The notes: a model not told the origin generated them from the letters alone. DNA of 64,000 bases from Neorhizobium galegae bv. orientalis str. HAMBI 540 (GCF_000731315.1 NZ_HG938354.1:124001-188000), one strand, 5' to 3'; positions 17,613 to 26,355 are shown, counted from the first letter of the stretch. Numbers and translations: made by a program.

Positions 17613-18239
17613 ATGTCCCGACGTCGCCTGCCGAAAATCGCCGCACTGCTTGCCCTCGGACTATCCGCTTTCCTCGCCACCATCTCGGTTGTCGATGCCC
17701 AGAGCGCGCGCGTTCGCGTCCGCGGAACGATCGTCTCGCTGGACGGCTCGGTCCTCAACGTCAAGACCCGCGAAGGGACCATGGCCGCCGTCACGCTCAA
17801 TTCCGGCCTGATGGTTTCCACCGTCGTCAATGCCTCACTCGACGACATCAAGCCCGGCGACTATGTGGGCGTTGCCTCCGTGCCAAAGGCCGATGGTGGC
17901 GACGGCGCATTGGAAGTTCTGGTCTTCCCGGCGGCGATGAAGGGAACCGGCGAGGGAAGCTTCGCCTACGACCTGAAGCCCAACAGCACGATGACCAATG
18001 CGACGGTTTCGAATGCCGTAAAGGCCGTGGAGGGACGCGAACTGACCCTCACCTACAACGGGCAGGAAAAGAAGATGGCGGTCCCGGCCGGCACGCCGGT
18101 GGTGACCATCGCCTCTGCCACCTCTGCCGACCTCGTCGCCGGCGCACCCGTCATCATCAATTCCGACAAGGCCGCCGACGGCTCCCTTTCGACCGCCCGC
18201 GTCATAGTCGACACCAAGGGCGTCGTGCCGCCGATGTGA
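17613..18239 (+). CDS. Secreted protein of the DUF5666 type
   Basis: 208 residues from ATG 17613, preceded by GGAG at 8 bases. A basic signal peptide (MSRRRLPKIAALLALGLSAF) ends near DAQ at about 29. The mature protein shows OB-like beta repeats: VRGTIVSLDGSVLNVKTREG and a second round beginning VEGRELTLTYNGQEKKM. This is the pattern of DUF5666 proteins, which are periplasmic and of unknown function. It follows the hybrid kinase by about 100 bases, but a functional link is not shown. Confidence 0.7.
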   Translation: MSRRRLPKIAALLALGLSAFLATISVVDAQSARVRVRGTIVSLDGSVLNVKTREGTMAAVTLNSGLMVSTVVNASLDDIKPGDYVGVASVPKADGGDGALEVLVFPAAMKGTGEGSFAYDLKPNSTMTNATVSNAVKAVEGRELTLTYNGQEKKMAVPAGTPVVTIASATSADLVAGAPVIINSDKAADGSLSTARVIVDTKGVVPPM

Positions 18240-18282
18240 CCGGCGGCGGCTACAGGAGCGCCGAAAGCTTCCCTTCTTGACG

Positions 18283-18304
18283 AAGTAAGGATTTTTCCTT
18301 ACTT
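18283..18304. promoter_or_regulatory. Palindromic operator before prlF-yhaV
   Basis: AAGTAAGGA (18283-18291) and TCCTTACTT (18296-18304) form a perfect 9-base inverted repeat around TTTT. It ends 17 bases before the antitoxin start and is the likely autoregulatory site of the PrlF antitoxin. Confidence 0.6.
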
Positions 18305-18321
18305 TCGAGGGATAGGAGTTA

Positions 18322-18654
18322 ATGATGGCGACTGTATTCAAGGAAGTCAGCACGATCACCGCCAAGGGCCAGACCACGGTTCCCAAATCCGTCCGTCAGG
18401 CGATGGGTCTGGATTACGGGGATCGGATCGTCTTCCAGGTCGATGACGAGCACGGCGTTTCGATTGTCCGGGAAGCGGCGGATCAGCCCGACCCGGTGGT
18501 CGACAGTTTTCTCGCCTTCCTGGCCCGCGACATGGAAACCCGGCCGGAGGCGCTTTCGACGCTGCCACCGGCTTTGGTTGATCGCATGACTGCCCTGACC
18601 AAGGGCATGAAGATGGACCTAGATGCGCCGATCGACGGCGAAGTCGATCTCTAG
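18322..18654 (+). CDS. prlF: PrlF-type antitoxin (AbrB-like swapped hairpin)
   Basis: 110 residues. The N-terminal half is an AbrB/SpoVT beta hairpin (STITAKGQTTVPKSVRQAMG, then GDRIVFQVDDEHGVSI). The C-terminal half is helical and should bind the toxin. Two ATGs are adjacent (18322, 18325) with TAGGAG upstream. Three bases separate its stop from the YhaV start. It is expected to inhibit YhaV and repress its own operon. Confidence 0.87.
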   Translation: MMATVFKEVSTITAKGQTTVPKSVRQAMGLDYGDRIVFQVDDEHGVSIVREAADQPDPVVDSFLAFLARDMETRPEALSTLPPALVDRMTALTKGMKMDLDAPIDGEVDL

Positions 18655-18657
18655 CCT

Positions 18658-19149
18658 ATGCTGGTGATCAACGGCTGGACCATCCTCGCGCATCCGCTCT
18701 TCCTCGATCAGCTGGAAAAGCTGACGCTCGCCGTCGAGCGATCAAGGGACAAGGATCCCGAACACTATCAGGCTACCGCCAATGCCAAGCTGCTTGCCGC
18801 CTTGTCGGATCTGGTTTTCAAGATCATTCCGGCCGACCCAACGCTGGCGGCCTATCGCCAGGGTGGCACTCTCGGCGAAGGCCGGAAACACTGGTTTCGG
18901 GCGAAGTTCGGGGGCCAGCGTTTCCGTCTGTTCTTCCGCTGCAGCAGCGAAGCGAGGATCATCATCTTCGCCTGGGTGAATGATGAAAACACGCCGCGCA
19001 CCTATGGCGCAAAGACCGATGCCTATGGGGTGTTCCGGAAAATGCTGTCCGGCGGCAACCCGCCCGACGATTGGGCCGCTTTGCTGAAGGCGGCCTCCGC
19101 AGAAGATGCAAAGGCGCGTTTCACCGCGGCGGAGAAGACTGCCGAATAG
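18658..19149 (+). CDS. yhaV: YhaV-type ribonuclease toxin
   Basis: 163 residues, near the family length. Diagnostic segments are GWTILAHPLFLDQLEKL, DPTLAAYRQGGTLG, HWFRAKFGGQRFRLFFR and FAWVNDENTPRTYG. In E. coli, YhaV is a RelE-fold mRNA interferase paired with PrlF, and the same pairing occurs here. Family-conserved Arg and Lys positions appear to be retained, so it is probably active. It ends 8 bases from the convergent thiD stop. Confidence 0.88.
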   Translation: MLVINGWTILAHPLFLDQLEKLTLAVERSRDKDPEHYQATANAKLLAALSDLVFKIIPADPTLAAYRQGGTLGEGRKHWFRAKFGGQRFRLFFRCSSEARIIIFAWVNDENTPRTYGAKTDAYGVFRKMLSGGNPPDDWAALLKAASAEDAKARFTAAEKTAE

Positions 19150-19157
19150 CTGCCGTC

Positions 19158-19961
19158 TCACCACCACTCGTAAAAATGCGATACCGGCCCGTGGCCGGTG
19201 CCGACCGTGAGGGTGTCGGCGGCGGCGATCGCGCCGGCGAGATAGGTCTTGGCGATCGCAACCGCTTCTGCCGGGAAAGCGCCCTTGGCGAGTTCGGCGG
19301 CAATTGCGCTCGAGAGCGTGCAGCCGGTGCCGTGGGTGTTGCTGGTCGCGGTGCGTCTGCCCTCGAACCAGTGGATGCCGGTGGCGTCTGCCAGCACATC
19401 CGGGCTGTCCTCGCTGTCCAAATGACCGCCCTTCACCAGGACTGCCTTGGGCCCGATCTTCAGCAGCCGCTCAGCCTGGGCCGCCATCTCTTCGCGGGTC
19501 GTGGCGATCGTTTCGCCGAGCAGCGCTGCGGCTTCCGGCAGGTTGGGGGTGACGACGGTGGCGAGCGGCATCAGCTTGTAGGTGACGGCGTCCACCGCAT
19601 CGAGTGCCAGCAGCGGCGAGCCGCCCTTGGCGATCATGACGGGATCGAGCACGATCGGCACGGTATCGCGATAGAGGCGCAGCACGTCGGCAACTGCCTC
19701 GGCGATTTCGGCATTGGCGATCATGCCGATCTTCACCGCGTCGACCCGCACGTCGAGAAAGATGGTGCGGATCTGGTTTGCGACGAAGGCGGCGGGCACC
19801 GCATGCACCCCGGTGACCCCTTGGGTATTCTGGGCGGTCAGCGCGGTCAGCGCCGCCATGCCATAGGTGCCGCGGGCCGCAAAAGTTTTCAGGTCCGCCT
19901 GGATGCCGGCGCCGCCGGAAGGGTCCGAACCGGCGATCGACAGGACGTTTTTGATGCTCAT
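19158..19961 (-). CDS. thiD: Hydroxymethylpyrimidine/phosphomethylpyrimidine kinase
   Basis: 267 residues. The ribokinase-fold N-terminus IAGSDPSGGAGIQADLKTF and the C-terminal phosphate-binding motif NTHGTGCTLSSAIAA, containing the catalytic base, are both present. It phosphorylates HMP to HMP-PP for thiamine synthesis and salvage. Third in the operon thiM-thiE-thiD; its ATG overlaps the thiE stop. Expression is under the TPP riboswitch at 21465-21545. Confidence 0.95.
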   Translation of the reverse strand: MSIKNVLSIAGSDPSGGAGIQADLKTFAARGTYGMAALTALTAQNTQGVTGVHAVPAAFVANQIRTIFLDVRVDAVKIGMIANAEIAEAVADVLRLYRDTVPIVLDPVMIAKGGSPLLALDAVDAVTYKLMPLATVVTPNLPEAAALLGETIATTREEMAAQAERLLKIGPKAVLVKGGHLDSEDSPDVLADATGIHWFEGRRTATSNTHGTGCTLSSAIAAELAKGAFPAEAVAIAKTYLAGAIAAADTLTVGTGHGPVSHFYEWW

Positions 19962-20596
19962 GTGCGTGCCCTTTCGATTTCCGCGGCAATTCGGCGGGCG
20001 GCGGCTTCCGGATCGGGCTGGCCGCAGATGGCGGACACAACGGCGATGCCCTTTGCGCCGGCGGCGAGTGCGGGGCCGGCATGTTCCGCCTTGATGCCGC
20101 CGATCGCGACCGCCGGAACCGGCGCCATGGCGACAATGCGCGCGAGGCCGTCAAAACCGATCGGTTGCTTGTGGTCGGGCTTCGTATTGGTCGCAAACAC
20201 CGGACCGATGCCGACATAATCGACGATCGATGGGTCCACCCGCCGCGCCAGGTCCTCGGTTTCGACCGAGAGGCCGAGGATCATGCCATGGCCGGCACGC
20301 TGCCGGGCCATCACTGCCGCCATGTCGCTCTGGCCGACATGCAGGCCCTCGGCGCCGATCGCGATTGCTGCCTCCACGTCGTCGTTGATGATCAGGGGCA
20401 CGCCGGTGCCGGAAAGTACCGCCTTCAGCGCCCGGCCGGTTTCGATCAATTTTGCCGTATCCGCCTGCTTGTCGCGCAGCTGGATCATGGTGACGCCGCC
20501 GGCGACGGCCAGCCTTGTCGTCTCGATCATGCCGATCTCGCGGCAGAGATCGGGATCGAGGACGAGGTAGACGGAAAGGTCGAAGATCTTTTTCAT
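19958..20596 (-). CDS. thiE: Thiamine-phosphate synthase
   Basis: 212 residues from ATG 20596 (MKKIFDLSVYLVLDP). Motifs of the TIM-barrel enzyme are VTMIQLRDKQAD, IINDDVEAA, GLHVGQSDM, the phosphate-binding GIGPVFATNTK, and AIGGI. It joins HMP-PP to hydroxyethylthiazole phosphate. The frame stays open far upstream, but that part is an out-of-frame shadow of thiM. It overlaps thiM by four bases. Confidence 0.95.
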   Translation of the reverse strand: MKKIFDLSVYLVLDPDLCREIGMIETTRLAVAGGVTMIQLRDKQADTAKLIETGRALKAVLSGTGVPLIINDDVEAAIAIGAEGLHVGQSDMAAVMARQRAGHGMILGLSVETEDLARRVDPSIVDYVGIGPVFATNTKPDHKQPIGFDGLARIVAMAPVPAVAIGGIKAEHAGPALAAGAKGIAVVSAICGQPDPEAAARRIAAEIERART

Positions 20597-21414
20597 GCTG
20601 CGACGATCCTTGCCTTTGCATCGAGCGTCTCGCCAGTCAGCGCCGCGAGACGGTCGAGGAAGATCGGCGAGAAGAAGCCGGGACCGGAGGCGGTGAAGGC
20701 CGCTTCCTCGCCCGCGACCGCGAACATCGCGAGTGCGGCGAGTGTCGCCTCGAAGGGGTCGTCCGTGGTCGCAGCAAAGGCGCCGACCAGGCAGGTGAGC
20801 GAGCAGCCGAGCGCGGTGACGCGCGGCATCAGGGCAGAGCCGCCGAGGATGCGGACCGAACGTCGGCCGTCGGTGACGAAATCCACCTCGCCGGTAACAG
20901 CCACCACGCAAGCCTTCTGCTGGGAAATGGTGATTGCCGAGTCTTCCGCTGCCGAGACGCTGTCGCCGCTGTCGACGCCATGGCCGCTCGACTGGCTGCC
21001 GGCCAGCGCGATGATTTCCGAGGCGTTGCCGCGGATGATAGTGGGCCGCAGTTCCATCAGCTCTGCAAGCGCCGCGCGACGATAGGCGGTGGCGTAATGG
21101 GCGACGGGGTCGAGCACCCATGGCCTGCCAGCTTCTGCGGCGGCCGAAGCTGCCGCCTTCATGCCGGCCAGGAAATCCGGCGACAGCGTGCCGATATTGA
21201 TCGTCAGAGCCGCCGCGATGCGGGCGAACTCGCCGGCTTCTTCCTTGGTGTGCACCATGGCGGGCGAGGCGCCGGCCGCAAGCATCACGTTGGCGGCAAT
21301 GTTCATCGCCACGAAATTGGTGATGTTCTGAACGAGTGGGTTTTTCGCGCGCATCGCGGTCAGCAACAGGCCGGGGGTTTGTCCAAGGAGCCCAAGGGGC
21401 ATTGTCGTCTGCAT
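20593..21414 (-). CDS. thiM: Hydroxyethylthiazole kinase
   Basis: 273 residues from ATG 21414 with AGG upstream; an ATG at 21450 would run into the riboswitch side of the leader. The hallmark PLVQNITNFVAMNIAANVML is present, as are GNASEIIAL and the C-terminal VTALGCSLTCLVGAF. It phosphorylates salvaged thiazole. Because thiM comes first and no thiC, thiG or thiO is here, this operon is a salvage unit. Confidence 0.95.
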   Translation of the reverse strand: MQTTMPLGLLGQTPGLLLTAMRAKNPLVQNITNFVAMNIAANVMLAAGASPAMVHTKEEAGEFARIAAALTINIGTLSPDFLAGMKAAASAAAEAGRPWVLDPVAHYATAYRRAALAELMELRPTIIRGNASEIIALAGSQSSGHGVDSGDSVSAAEDSAITISQQKACVVAVTGEVDFVTDGRRSVRILGGSALMPRVTALGCSLTCLVGAFAATTDDPFEATLAALAMFAVAGEEAAFTASGPGFFSPIFLDRLAALTGETLDAKARIVAA

Positions 21415-21464
21415 GTCTGCCTCGTTCGGCGGGGCAGGCGCGGGGCGCAATGTTGAACGCCCGG

Positions 21465-21545
21465 ACGACTCCCTCCGCCAGCATGATCTGGTTCAGGTTC
21501 TAAGGGTGCTTCTCAGCCCGGTTTTGCCGGACGCCCCTGTCTTCA
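21465..21545 (-). promoter_or_regulatory. TPP riboswitch (THI element)
   Basis: On the minus strand the leader reads GGCTGAGAAGCACCC, then TTAGAACCTGAACCAGATCA and TGCTGGCGGAGGGAGTC. These match the conserved CUGAGA, ACCUGA-UCUGG and GCCAGCG-like elements, with closing stem bases GAC/GTC at the ends. It lies about 50 bases before thiM and should shut the operon off when thiamine diphosphate is abundant. Confidence 0.93.
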
Positions 21546-21661
21546 CCATGGCTTACAGCAAAGATAATGCGCTTCGCCAGTGATTTTTTCTGATTTTGGG
21601 CCTTGCAGCTCTAGTCGCTAGAGGTTGTAGAGACGGGGCTCGATCCAATGGGAAAGACACG

Positions 21662-23950
21662 ATGAACGCGACGACACAGGCACGATACAAGGTTGGGGGC
21701 ATGGATTGCGCCAGCTGCGCGACGAAGATCGACACCGCGGTGCGCCGCATGCCGGGCGTCGAGGACGTGTCCGTTTCGGTCGCGTCGGGCACGATGACTG
21801 TGAAGCATGACGGGACCGGCGATCTGGGTGCGATCGAGAAGAAGGTCGTAGGGCTTGGGTATTCGCTCAGGGCGCTGGGTCAGAAGGCCGGTGAGGATGC
21901 GCGGCGGCGCGGTGTCGAGGGGTTACCCCCCTCTGCCCTGCCGGGCATCTCCCCCTCAAGGGGGGAGATCGGCAAGACGCACGACCACCATCATCATCAT
22001 GACCATGACGGCGGGCAAGATCATTCCCACCACGACCACAGAACAACAGAAATCGAAGACCTGCACGGCCATGATCACGGGCCGATGGACGGGCCGTGGT
22101 GGAAATCGGCCAAGGGCCGCCTGACCATCCTGGTCGGCATTGCGTTGGCGGTGGCTTACGGGATCGGCCATCTGGTGCCGGCCTATGACGCCTATATCTT
22201 CACCGCCGCGATGCTGATCGGCCTCGTGCCGATTGCCCGGCGCGCCATCATGGCAGCACTTGCCGGCACGCCGTTTTCGATCGAGATGCTGATGACGATT
22301 GCCGCCGTCGGCGCTGTTGTCATCAATGCGTCGGAAGAGGCCGCCGCCGTGGTCTTCCTTTTCCTGATCGGCGAATTGCTGGAAGGGGTGGCGGCCGGCA
22401 AGGCGCGGCAGAGCATCCAGAGCCTGACGGCGCTGGTGCCGAAAAACGCGCTGCTCGAAGAAAACGGCCAGACCCGCGAAGTACCGGCCGATCGCCTTGC
22501 CGTCGGCGCGATCATCCTCGTTCGTCCCGGCGACCGCATTTCGGCGGACGGCGTCATCATCGCGGGCGAAAGCGCGATCGACGAAGCGCCGGTGACGGGC
22601 GAAAGCACGCCGGTCTCCAAGGGCATCGACGACACGGTTTTTGCCGGCACGATCAACGGCGATGCCGCCTTGCGGGTTCGCGTGACGGCCGCCGCCGAGG
22701 ACAATACGATTGCCCGCGTGGTGCGGCTGGTCGAGGAGGCGCAGGAGAGCAAGGCCCCGACCGAACGCTTTATCGACCGGTTCTCGCGGTATTACACGCC
22801 GGGTGTCGTCGCAGTGGCGGCGCTGGTCGCCATCCTGCCACCGCTTGTCGGCGGTGCGTCCTGGAGCGAGTGGGTCTACAAGGGCCTGGCGATCCTGCTG
22901 ATCGGCTGCCCCTGTGCGCTGGTCATCTCGACGCCTGCCGCAATCGCCGCATCGCTGTCGTCAGGTGCCCGCCGCGGCCTGCTGATGAAGGGTGGCGCGG
23001 TACTCGAAACGCTCGGCAAGATCACCGCCGTCGCGCTCGACAAGACCGGCACGTTGACGGCCGGCAGGCCCCAGGTGACCGATGTCATCGCCTTCGGCCG
23101 CAATGCGGAAGACGTGCTGCGCTTTGCCGCCGCGCTCGAAACCGGCTCCAGCCATCCGCTCGCCGTCGCCATCCTTGCCAAGGCTGCCGATGACGAGGTC
23201 GAGATTCCGGCCGCGACGGATGCCAGGGCGCTCGGCGGCAAGGGCGTCACGGCGATGGTCGAAGGCCAGGAGGTGTTTTTCGGTTCGCCCAAGGCAGCGG
23301 CCGAGCGGGTTTCGCTGCCGATGGCGCATGGCCGCCGGATCACCGGCCTCAATGACGAGGGCAAGACCGTCTCGGTGCTGGTCGTCGGCGGGGTCCTTGC
23401 CGGTGCCATCGCCATGCGCGACGAACCGCGTCCCGACGCCAGGGCCGGCCTGAAGGCGCTGACCGATGCCGGCATCAGGACCGTGATGCTGACCGGCGAC
23501 AATGCTCGCACCGCGACCGCGATCGGCAAGGATCTCGGCATCGAGGTACGTGCCGAGCTGATGCCGGAAGACAAGAGCCGCATCGTCGGTGAGCTGAAAA
23601 GCGAGGGTTACGTGGTCGGCAAGGTCGGCGACGGCATCAACGACGCCCCGGCACTCGCAGCCGCCGATGTCGGCATCGCGATGGGCGGAGGCACCGACGT
23701 GGCGCTCGAAACTGCCGATGCCGCAGCGCTGCACGGCCGGGTCGGCGACATCGCGGCGATGATCGCGCTGTCGAAGCGGACGATGCGCAACATCTACCAG
23801 AACATCTCGATCGCGCTCGGCCTGAAGGCGGTCTTCCTGGTCACGACCATCCTGGGGATCACTGGACTGTGGCCGGCGATCCTTGCGGACACCGGGGCGA
23901 CGGTGCTGGTGACGATCAATGCGCTGCGGCTGCTGCGGGTGAGGAACTAG
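21662..23950 (+). CDS. Heavy-metal P1B-type ATPase, Zn/Cd/Pb exporter type
   Basis: 762 residues from ATG 21662 (GGGAAAG upstream). In order: one heavy-metal-associated domain with GMDCASC (about 14-20); an insert translated from a palindromic DNA repeat; a His/Asp-rich metal-binding loop (about 115-145); transmembrane part with the ion site GCPCALVISTP; phosphorylation motif DKTGTLTAG; nucleotide motif SSHPLA; and hinge MLTGDNARTATAIGKDLGIE and VGDGINDAPALAAADV. CPC and the His-rich region fit a ZntA-like exporter. No metal regulator is adjacent. A copper role is less likely but not excluded. Confidence 0.93.
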   Translation: MNATTQARYKVGGMDCASCATKIDTAVRRMPGVEDVSVSVASGTMTVKHDGTGDLGAIEKKVVGLGYSLRALGQKAGEDARRRGVEGLPPSALPGISPSRGEIGKTHDHHHHHDHDGGQDHSHHDHRTTEIEDLHGHDHGPMDGPWWKSAKGRLTILVGIALAVAYGIGHLVPAYDAYIFTAAMLIGLVPIARRAIMAALAGTPFSIEMLMTIAAVGAVVINASEEAAAVVFLFLIGELLEGVAAGKARQSIQSLTALVPKNALLEENGQTREVPADRLAVGAIILVRPGDRISADGVIIAGESAIDEAPVTGESTPVSKGIDDTVFAGTINGDAALRVRVTAAAEDNTIARVVRLVEEAQESKAPTERFIDRFSRYYTPGVVAVAALVAILPPLVGGASWSEWVYKGLAILLIGCPCALVISTPAAIAASLSSGARRGLLMKGGAVLETLGKITAVALDKTGTLTAGRPQVTDVIAFGRNAEDVLRFAAALETGSSHPLAVAILAKAADDEVEIPAATDARALGGKGVTAMVEGQEVFFGSPKAAAERVSLPMAHGRRITGLNDEGKTVSVLVVGGVLAGAIAMRDEPRPDARAGLKALTDAGIRTVMLTGDNARTATAIGKDLGIEVRAELMPEDKSRIVGELKSEGYVVGKVGDGINDAPALAAADVGIAMGGGTDVALETADAAALHGRVGDIAAMIALSKRTMRNIYQNISIALGLKAVFLVTTILGITGLWPAILADTGATVLVTINALRLLRVRN
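21920..21975 (+). repeat. Dispersed rhizobial-type palindrome inserted in frame in the ATPase gene
   Basis: The stretch holds CTGCCCTGCCGGGCAT and CTCCCCCTCAAGGGGGGAG, two nested palindromes typical of intergenic mosaic repeats in Rhizobiales. It is read through as GLPPSALPGISPSRGEIGK between the metal-binding domain and the His-rich loop, without breaking the frame. Only this copy was seen in the window. The repeat's family name was not verified. Confidence 0.6.
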
Positions 23951-24022
23951 GCACAGCCCGCGGGAGATTGCGCAAGACACTGTCGTGTTGCAAGATAGGG
24001 CAGCGTAAAAGGATAGGCTGAC

Positions 24023-24298
24023 ATGCGCACCAACAAATCCATCACCCTGACACTCGGTAAACAGCAGAAAGTTCTCGATGCCATGGTGGAATCGGGGGAC
24101 TATGACTCCGCCAGCGAGGCGGTGCGCGCTGCTCTGCGCGCACTCGAGCGGGAAAGGGAAGCCCTGGACGAAATCATGCGCCTGAAGGTTCAGGAAGCCA
24201 TGGACGATCCGCGCCCCAGTATTCCGGCCGCCAAAGTATTCGCGGAACTTCGCGAATTCCATGCCAGCCAGGCGAAAGCCGACAAGCGTGGATCATAA
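24023..24298 (+). CDS. parD: ParD-type antitoxin
   Basis: 91 residues. The ribbon-helix-helix N-terminus KSITLTLGKQQKVLDAMVES is followed by YDSASEAVRAALRALERERE, the usual ParD/CC2985 arrangement. The tail is helical and charged. Its 3' end overlaps the start region of the broken parE gene. It looks intact and might outlive its toxin as an orphan antitoxin. Confidence 0.85.
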   Translation: MRTNKSITLTLGKQQKVLDAMVESGDYDSASEAVRAALRALEREREALDEIMRLKVQEAMDDPRPSIPAAKVFAELREFHASQAKADKRGS

Positions 24299-24595
24299 TG
24301 TCGAGTTTCGACCGGCAGCCGTCACTGACCTCCGGCGGATCTACCTGAGAATTGCCCAAGAGGCAGGGTATGAGCGCGCTGGAAACTATATCGATCGAAT
24401 TGAAGCGGCCTGCATGAGCCTCTCGGCATTTCCCCACCGCGGACCTGTTCGGGCCATATCCACCCTGGCTTACGCGTCATAGGATTTGAACGCAGTGCCG
24501 CCATAGCGTTCGTCGTCGAGAAGGACAGGGTCAATATCCTGCGTATTCTTCCGCGGGGCATGGATTTTCCCTCTGACTGGTCCGCAGATGAGTGA
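24288..24595 (+). pseudogene. parE: ParE-type toxin, frameshifted
   Basis: From GTG 24288 the frame encodes VEFRPAAVTDLRRIYLRIAQ, a normal ParE/RelE-fold start, and stops at 24481. The remaining C-terminal ParE sequence, PGLRVIGFERSAAIAFVVEK and then RVNILRILPRGMDFP, continues in another frame from about 24455 to the stop at 24593-24595. One missing base around 24446-24456 would restore a single protein of about 102 residues. Either the toxin is inactivated or the base is a sequencing error. Confidence 0.75.
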
Positions 24596-24604
24596 CGCGT
24601 CTTT

Positions 24605-26299
24605 TCAAAGCGTTCGCGCCAGAACCGCAAAAGCCTCATAGGGTTTCAGCGTCAGGTTCTCGCCAAGCGCATCCACCAATTCGTAGTTCGAAATCAGGCC
24701 TTGCCCCGACAGCCGCAATTCCCCGGGCAGCTCGACGGTCAGGTCCCTCGCCGTGAAATTTGCCGCCACCACCAACCGCTCCCCGTCGAGCGTTCGTGAA
24801 TAAACGAACACGTCCGGATGGCTGTCGAGCCAGCTCTGGTAGGTGCCGTAGACGATCACCTCGTGGGTTTTGCGGAGTGCGATCAGCTTGCGGTAATGGT
24901 TCCAGATCGACGTCTCGTCGGTCATTTCCGCTTCCGCATTGATCTTCGGGTAATTGGGATTGACCTCGATCCACGGCACGCCGGTCGAGAAGCCGCCATA
25001 GGGCGCAGCGCTCCATTGCATCGGAGTGCGGGCGTTGTCACGGGCGTTTTCGTTGGCGCCCTTGATGAATTCCTCGGGCGACAGGCCGGCCTCGATATGG
25101 AGGCGGTGCATGTTGAGCGTCTCGATGTCGCGATACTGCTCGATCGTCGTGAACGGCACGTTGGTCATGCCGATCTCCTCGCCTTGGTAGATGAAGGGCG
25201 TGCCCTTCATCAGGTGCAGCACGGTCGCCAGCATCTTGGCCGATTCCACCGGATAACCGGTCGCATCGCCATATTTGGAGACGGCCCGGGGCAGGTCGTG
25301 ATTACCCCAGAACAGCGAATTCCAGCCGTCATCCGATAGCGCGTATTGCCATTTTCCAAGCACCGATTTCAGCTTCACCAGGTCGAACGGTTTCGAGCGC
25401 CATTTGCCGAACACCTCGTCCCATTGCTGGGTGACGTGCTCGAACTGGAAGACCATCGACAGTTCGTGGCGGTTGCGGCCGGAATAGAGGAGAGCCGAAC
25501 CGGGCGTCGCGCTCCAGGTCTCTCCGACGGTCAGGATATCGCGATTGCCGAATGTTTTGCGGTTCATTTCCTGCAGGTAGTCGTGCAGGTGCGGGCCGTC
25601 GTGGACGATCTCATGGTCCACCTGCTTGCCGATATAGTCGATGACATCCATGCGGAAACCGGCAATGCCGCGCTCCAGCCACCAGTTCATCATCTTGTAG
25701 ATCTCGGCTCGGACCGCGGGGTTTTCCCAGTTGAGATCCGGCTGGCGGGTCGAAAACAGATGCAGGTAATATTCGCCGCTCAAGGTATCGAGCGTCCAGG
25801 CCGGCCCGCCGAAGGAGGATTTGAGGCTGTTCGGCGGCCCGCCATCCGCAGCGGGTTTGCGCCAGATGTAGAAATCGCGGAACGGATTGCCCGGGCCCTT
25901 GCGGCTCTCGACGAACCACGGATGTTCGTCCGACGTGTGGTTGACGACGAGATCGAGGACGATGCCGATGCCCCGGTTCCGCGCCTCCGATACCAGCCTG
26001 TCGAAATCGGCAAGCGTGCCGAATTCCGGGGCGATGTCCTGGTAATCGGAAATGTCGTAGCCGTTGTCGTCCATCGGCGACTTGTAGATCGGCGACAGCC
26101 AGATCACGTCGATACCGAGGGATTTCAGATAGTCGAGCTTGGAGGTGATGCCGGGAATATCGCCGACGCCATCGCCGTTGAGATCGCAGAAACTGCGCGG
26201 ATAGACCTGGTAGACGGTGGCGGTGTGCCACCATTTGCGTTCTATCGGCAATGCAGCCTGGTTGATCGCGGCGGCAAGCTGATCCTGAAAGTCGTTCAT
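24605..26299 (-). CDS. GH13 alpha-glucosidase (AglA/oligo-1,6-glucosidase type)
   Basis: 564 residues from ATG 26299, preceded by GGGAGGGC. The four GH13 regions are DLVVNHTSDEHPW, GFRMDVIDY with the nucleophile Asp, TVGETWS with the acid/base Glu, and FWGNHDLPR. The N-terminus WWHTATVYQVYPRSFCDLNG is typical of cytoplasmic alpha-glucosidases. It would split alpha-glucosides such as maltose, sucrose or trehalose-like sugars. No sugar transporter is adjacent. A consensus general-stress sigma promoter lies about 32 bases upstream, implying induction under stress or starvation. Confidence 0.92.
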   Translation of the reverse strand: MNDFQDQLAAAINQAALPIERKWWHTATVYQVYPRSFCDLNGDGVGDIPGITSKLDYLKSLGIDVIWLSPIYKSPMDDNGYDISDYQDIAPEFGTLADFDRLVSEARNRGIGIVLDLVVNHTSDEHPWFVESRKGPGNPFRDFYIWRKPAADGGPPNSLKSSFGGPAWTLDTLSGEYYLHLFSTRQPDLNWENPAVRAEIYKMMNWWLERGIAGFRMDVIDYIGKQVDHEIVHDGPHLHDYLQEMNRKTFGNRDILTVGETWSATPGSALLYSGRNRHELSMVFQFEHVTQQWDEVFGKWRSKPFDLVKLKSVLGKWQYALSDDGWNSLFWGNHDLPRAVSKYGDATGYPVESAKMLATVLHLMKGTPFIYQGEEIGMTNVPFTTIEQYRDIETLNMHRLHIEAGLSPEEFIKGANENARDNARTPMQWSAAPYGGFSTGVPWIEVNPNYPKINAEAEMTDETSIWNHYRKLIALRKTHEVIVYGTYQSWLDSHPDVFVYSRTLDGERLVVAANFTARDLTVELPGELRLSGQGLISNYELVDALGENLTLKPYEAFAVLARTL

Positions 26300-26330
26300 C
26301 GATGCCCTCCCGGCCTCTTTAACCTGTTCG

Positions 26331-26355
26331 AACGCGAGAGCGCGGCGGGGGTTCC
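26331..26355 (-). promoter_or_regulatory. EcfG-type general stress promoter of the alpha-glucosidase gene
   Basis: Read on the minus strand: GGAAC, 16 bases, CGTT. This matches the alphaproteobacterial EcfG/RpoE2 consensus (GGAAC-N16/17-CGTT) exactly. The -10 element lies 32 bases before the ATG at 26299, leaving a leader of about 25 bases. Confidence 0.72.

Noticed and set aside
20597..21484. ThiE fused to a long N-terminal domain
   Set aside because: The upstream part is the out-of-frame complement of thiM; normal ThiE length is reached from ATG 20596.
21465..21545. The TPP riboswitch as a novel element
   Set aside because: All core elements match the well-known THI box in its usual position before thiM; listed as a feature, not as a discovery.
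23951..24022. Operator palindrome before parD
   Set aside because: TTGCGCAAGACAC and GTGTTGCAAG show only loose symmetry with gaps; too weak to call.
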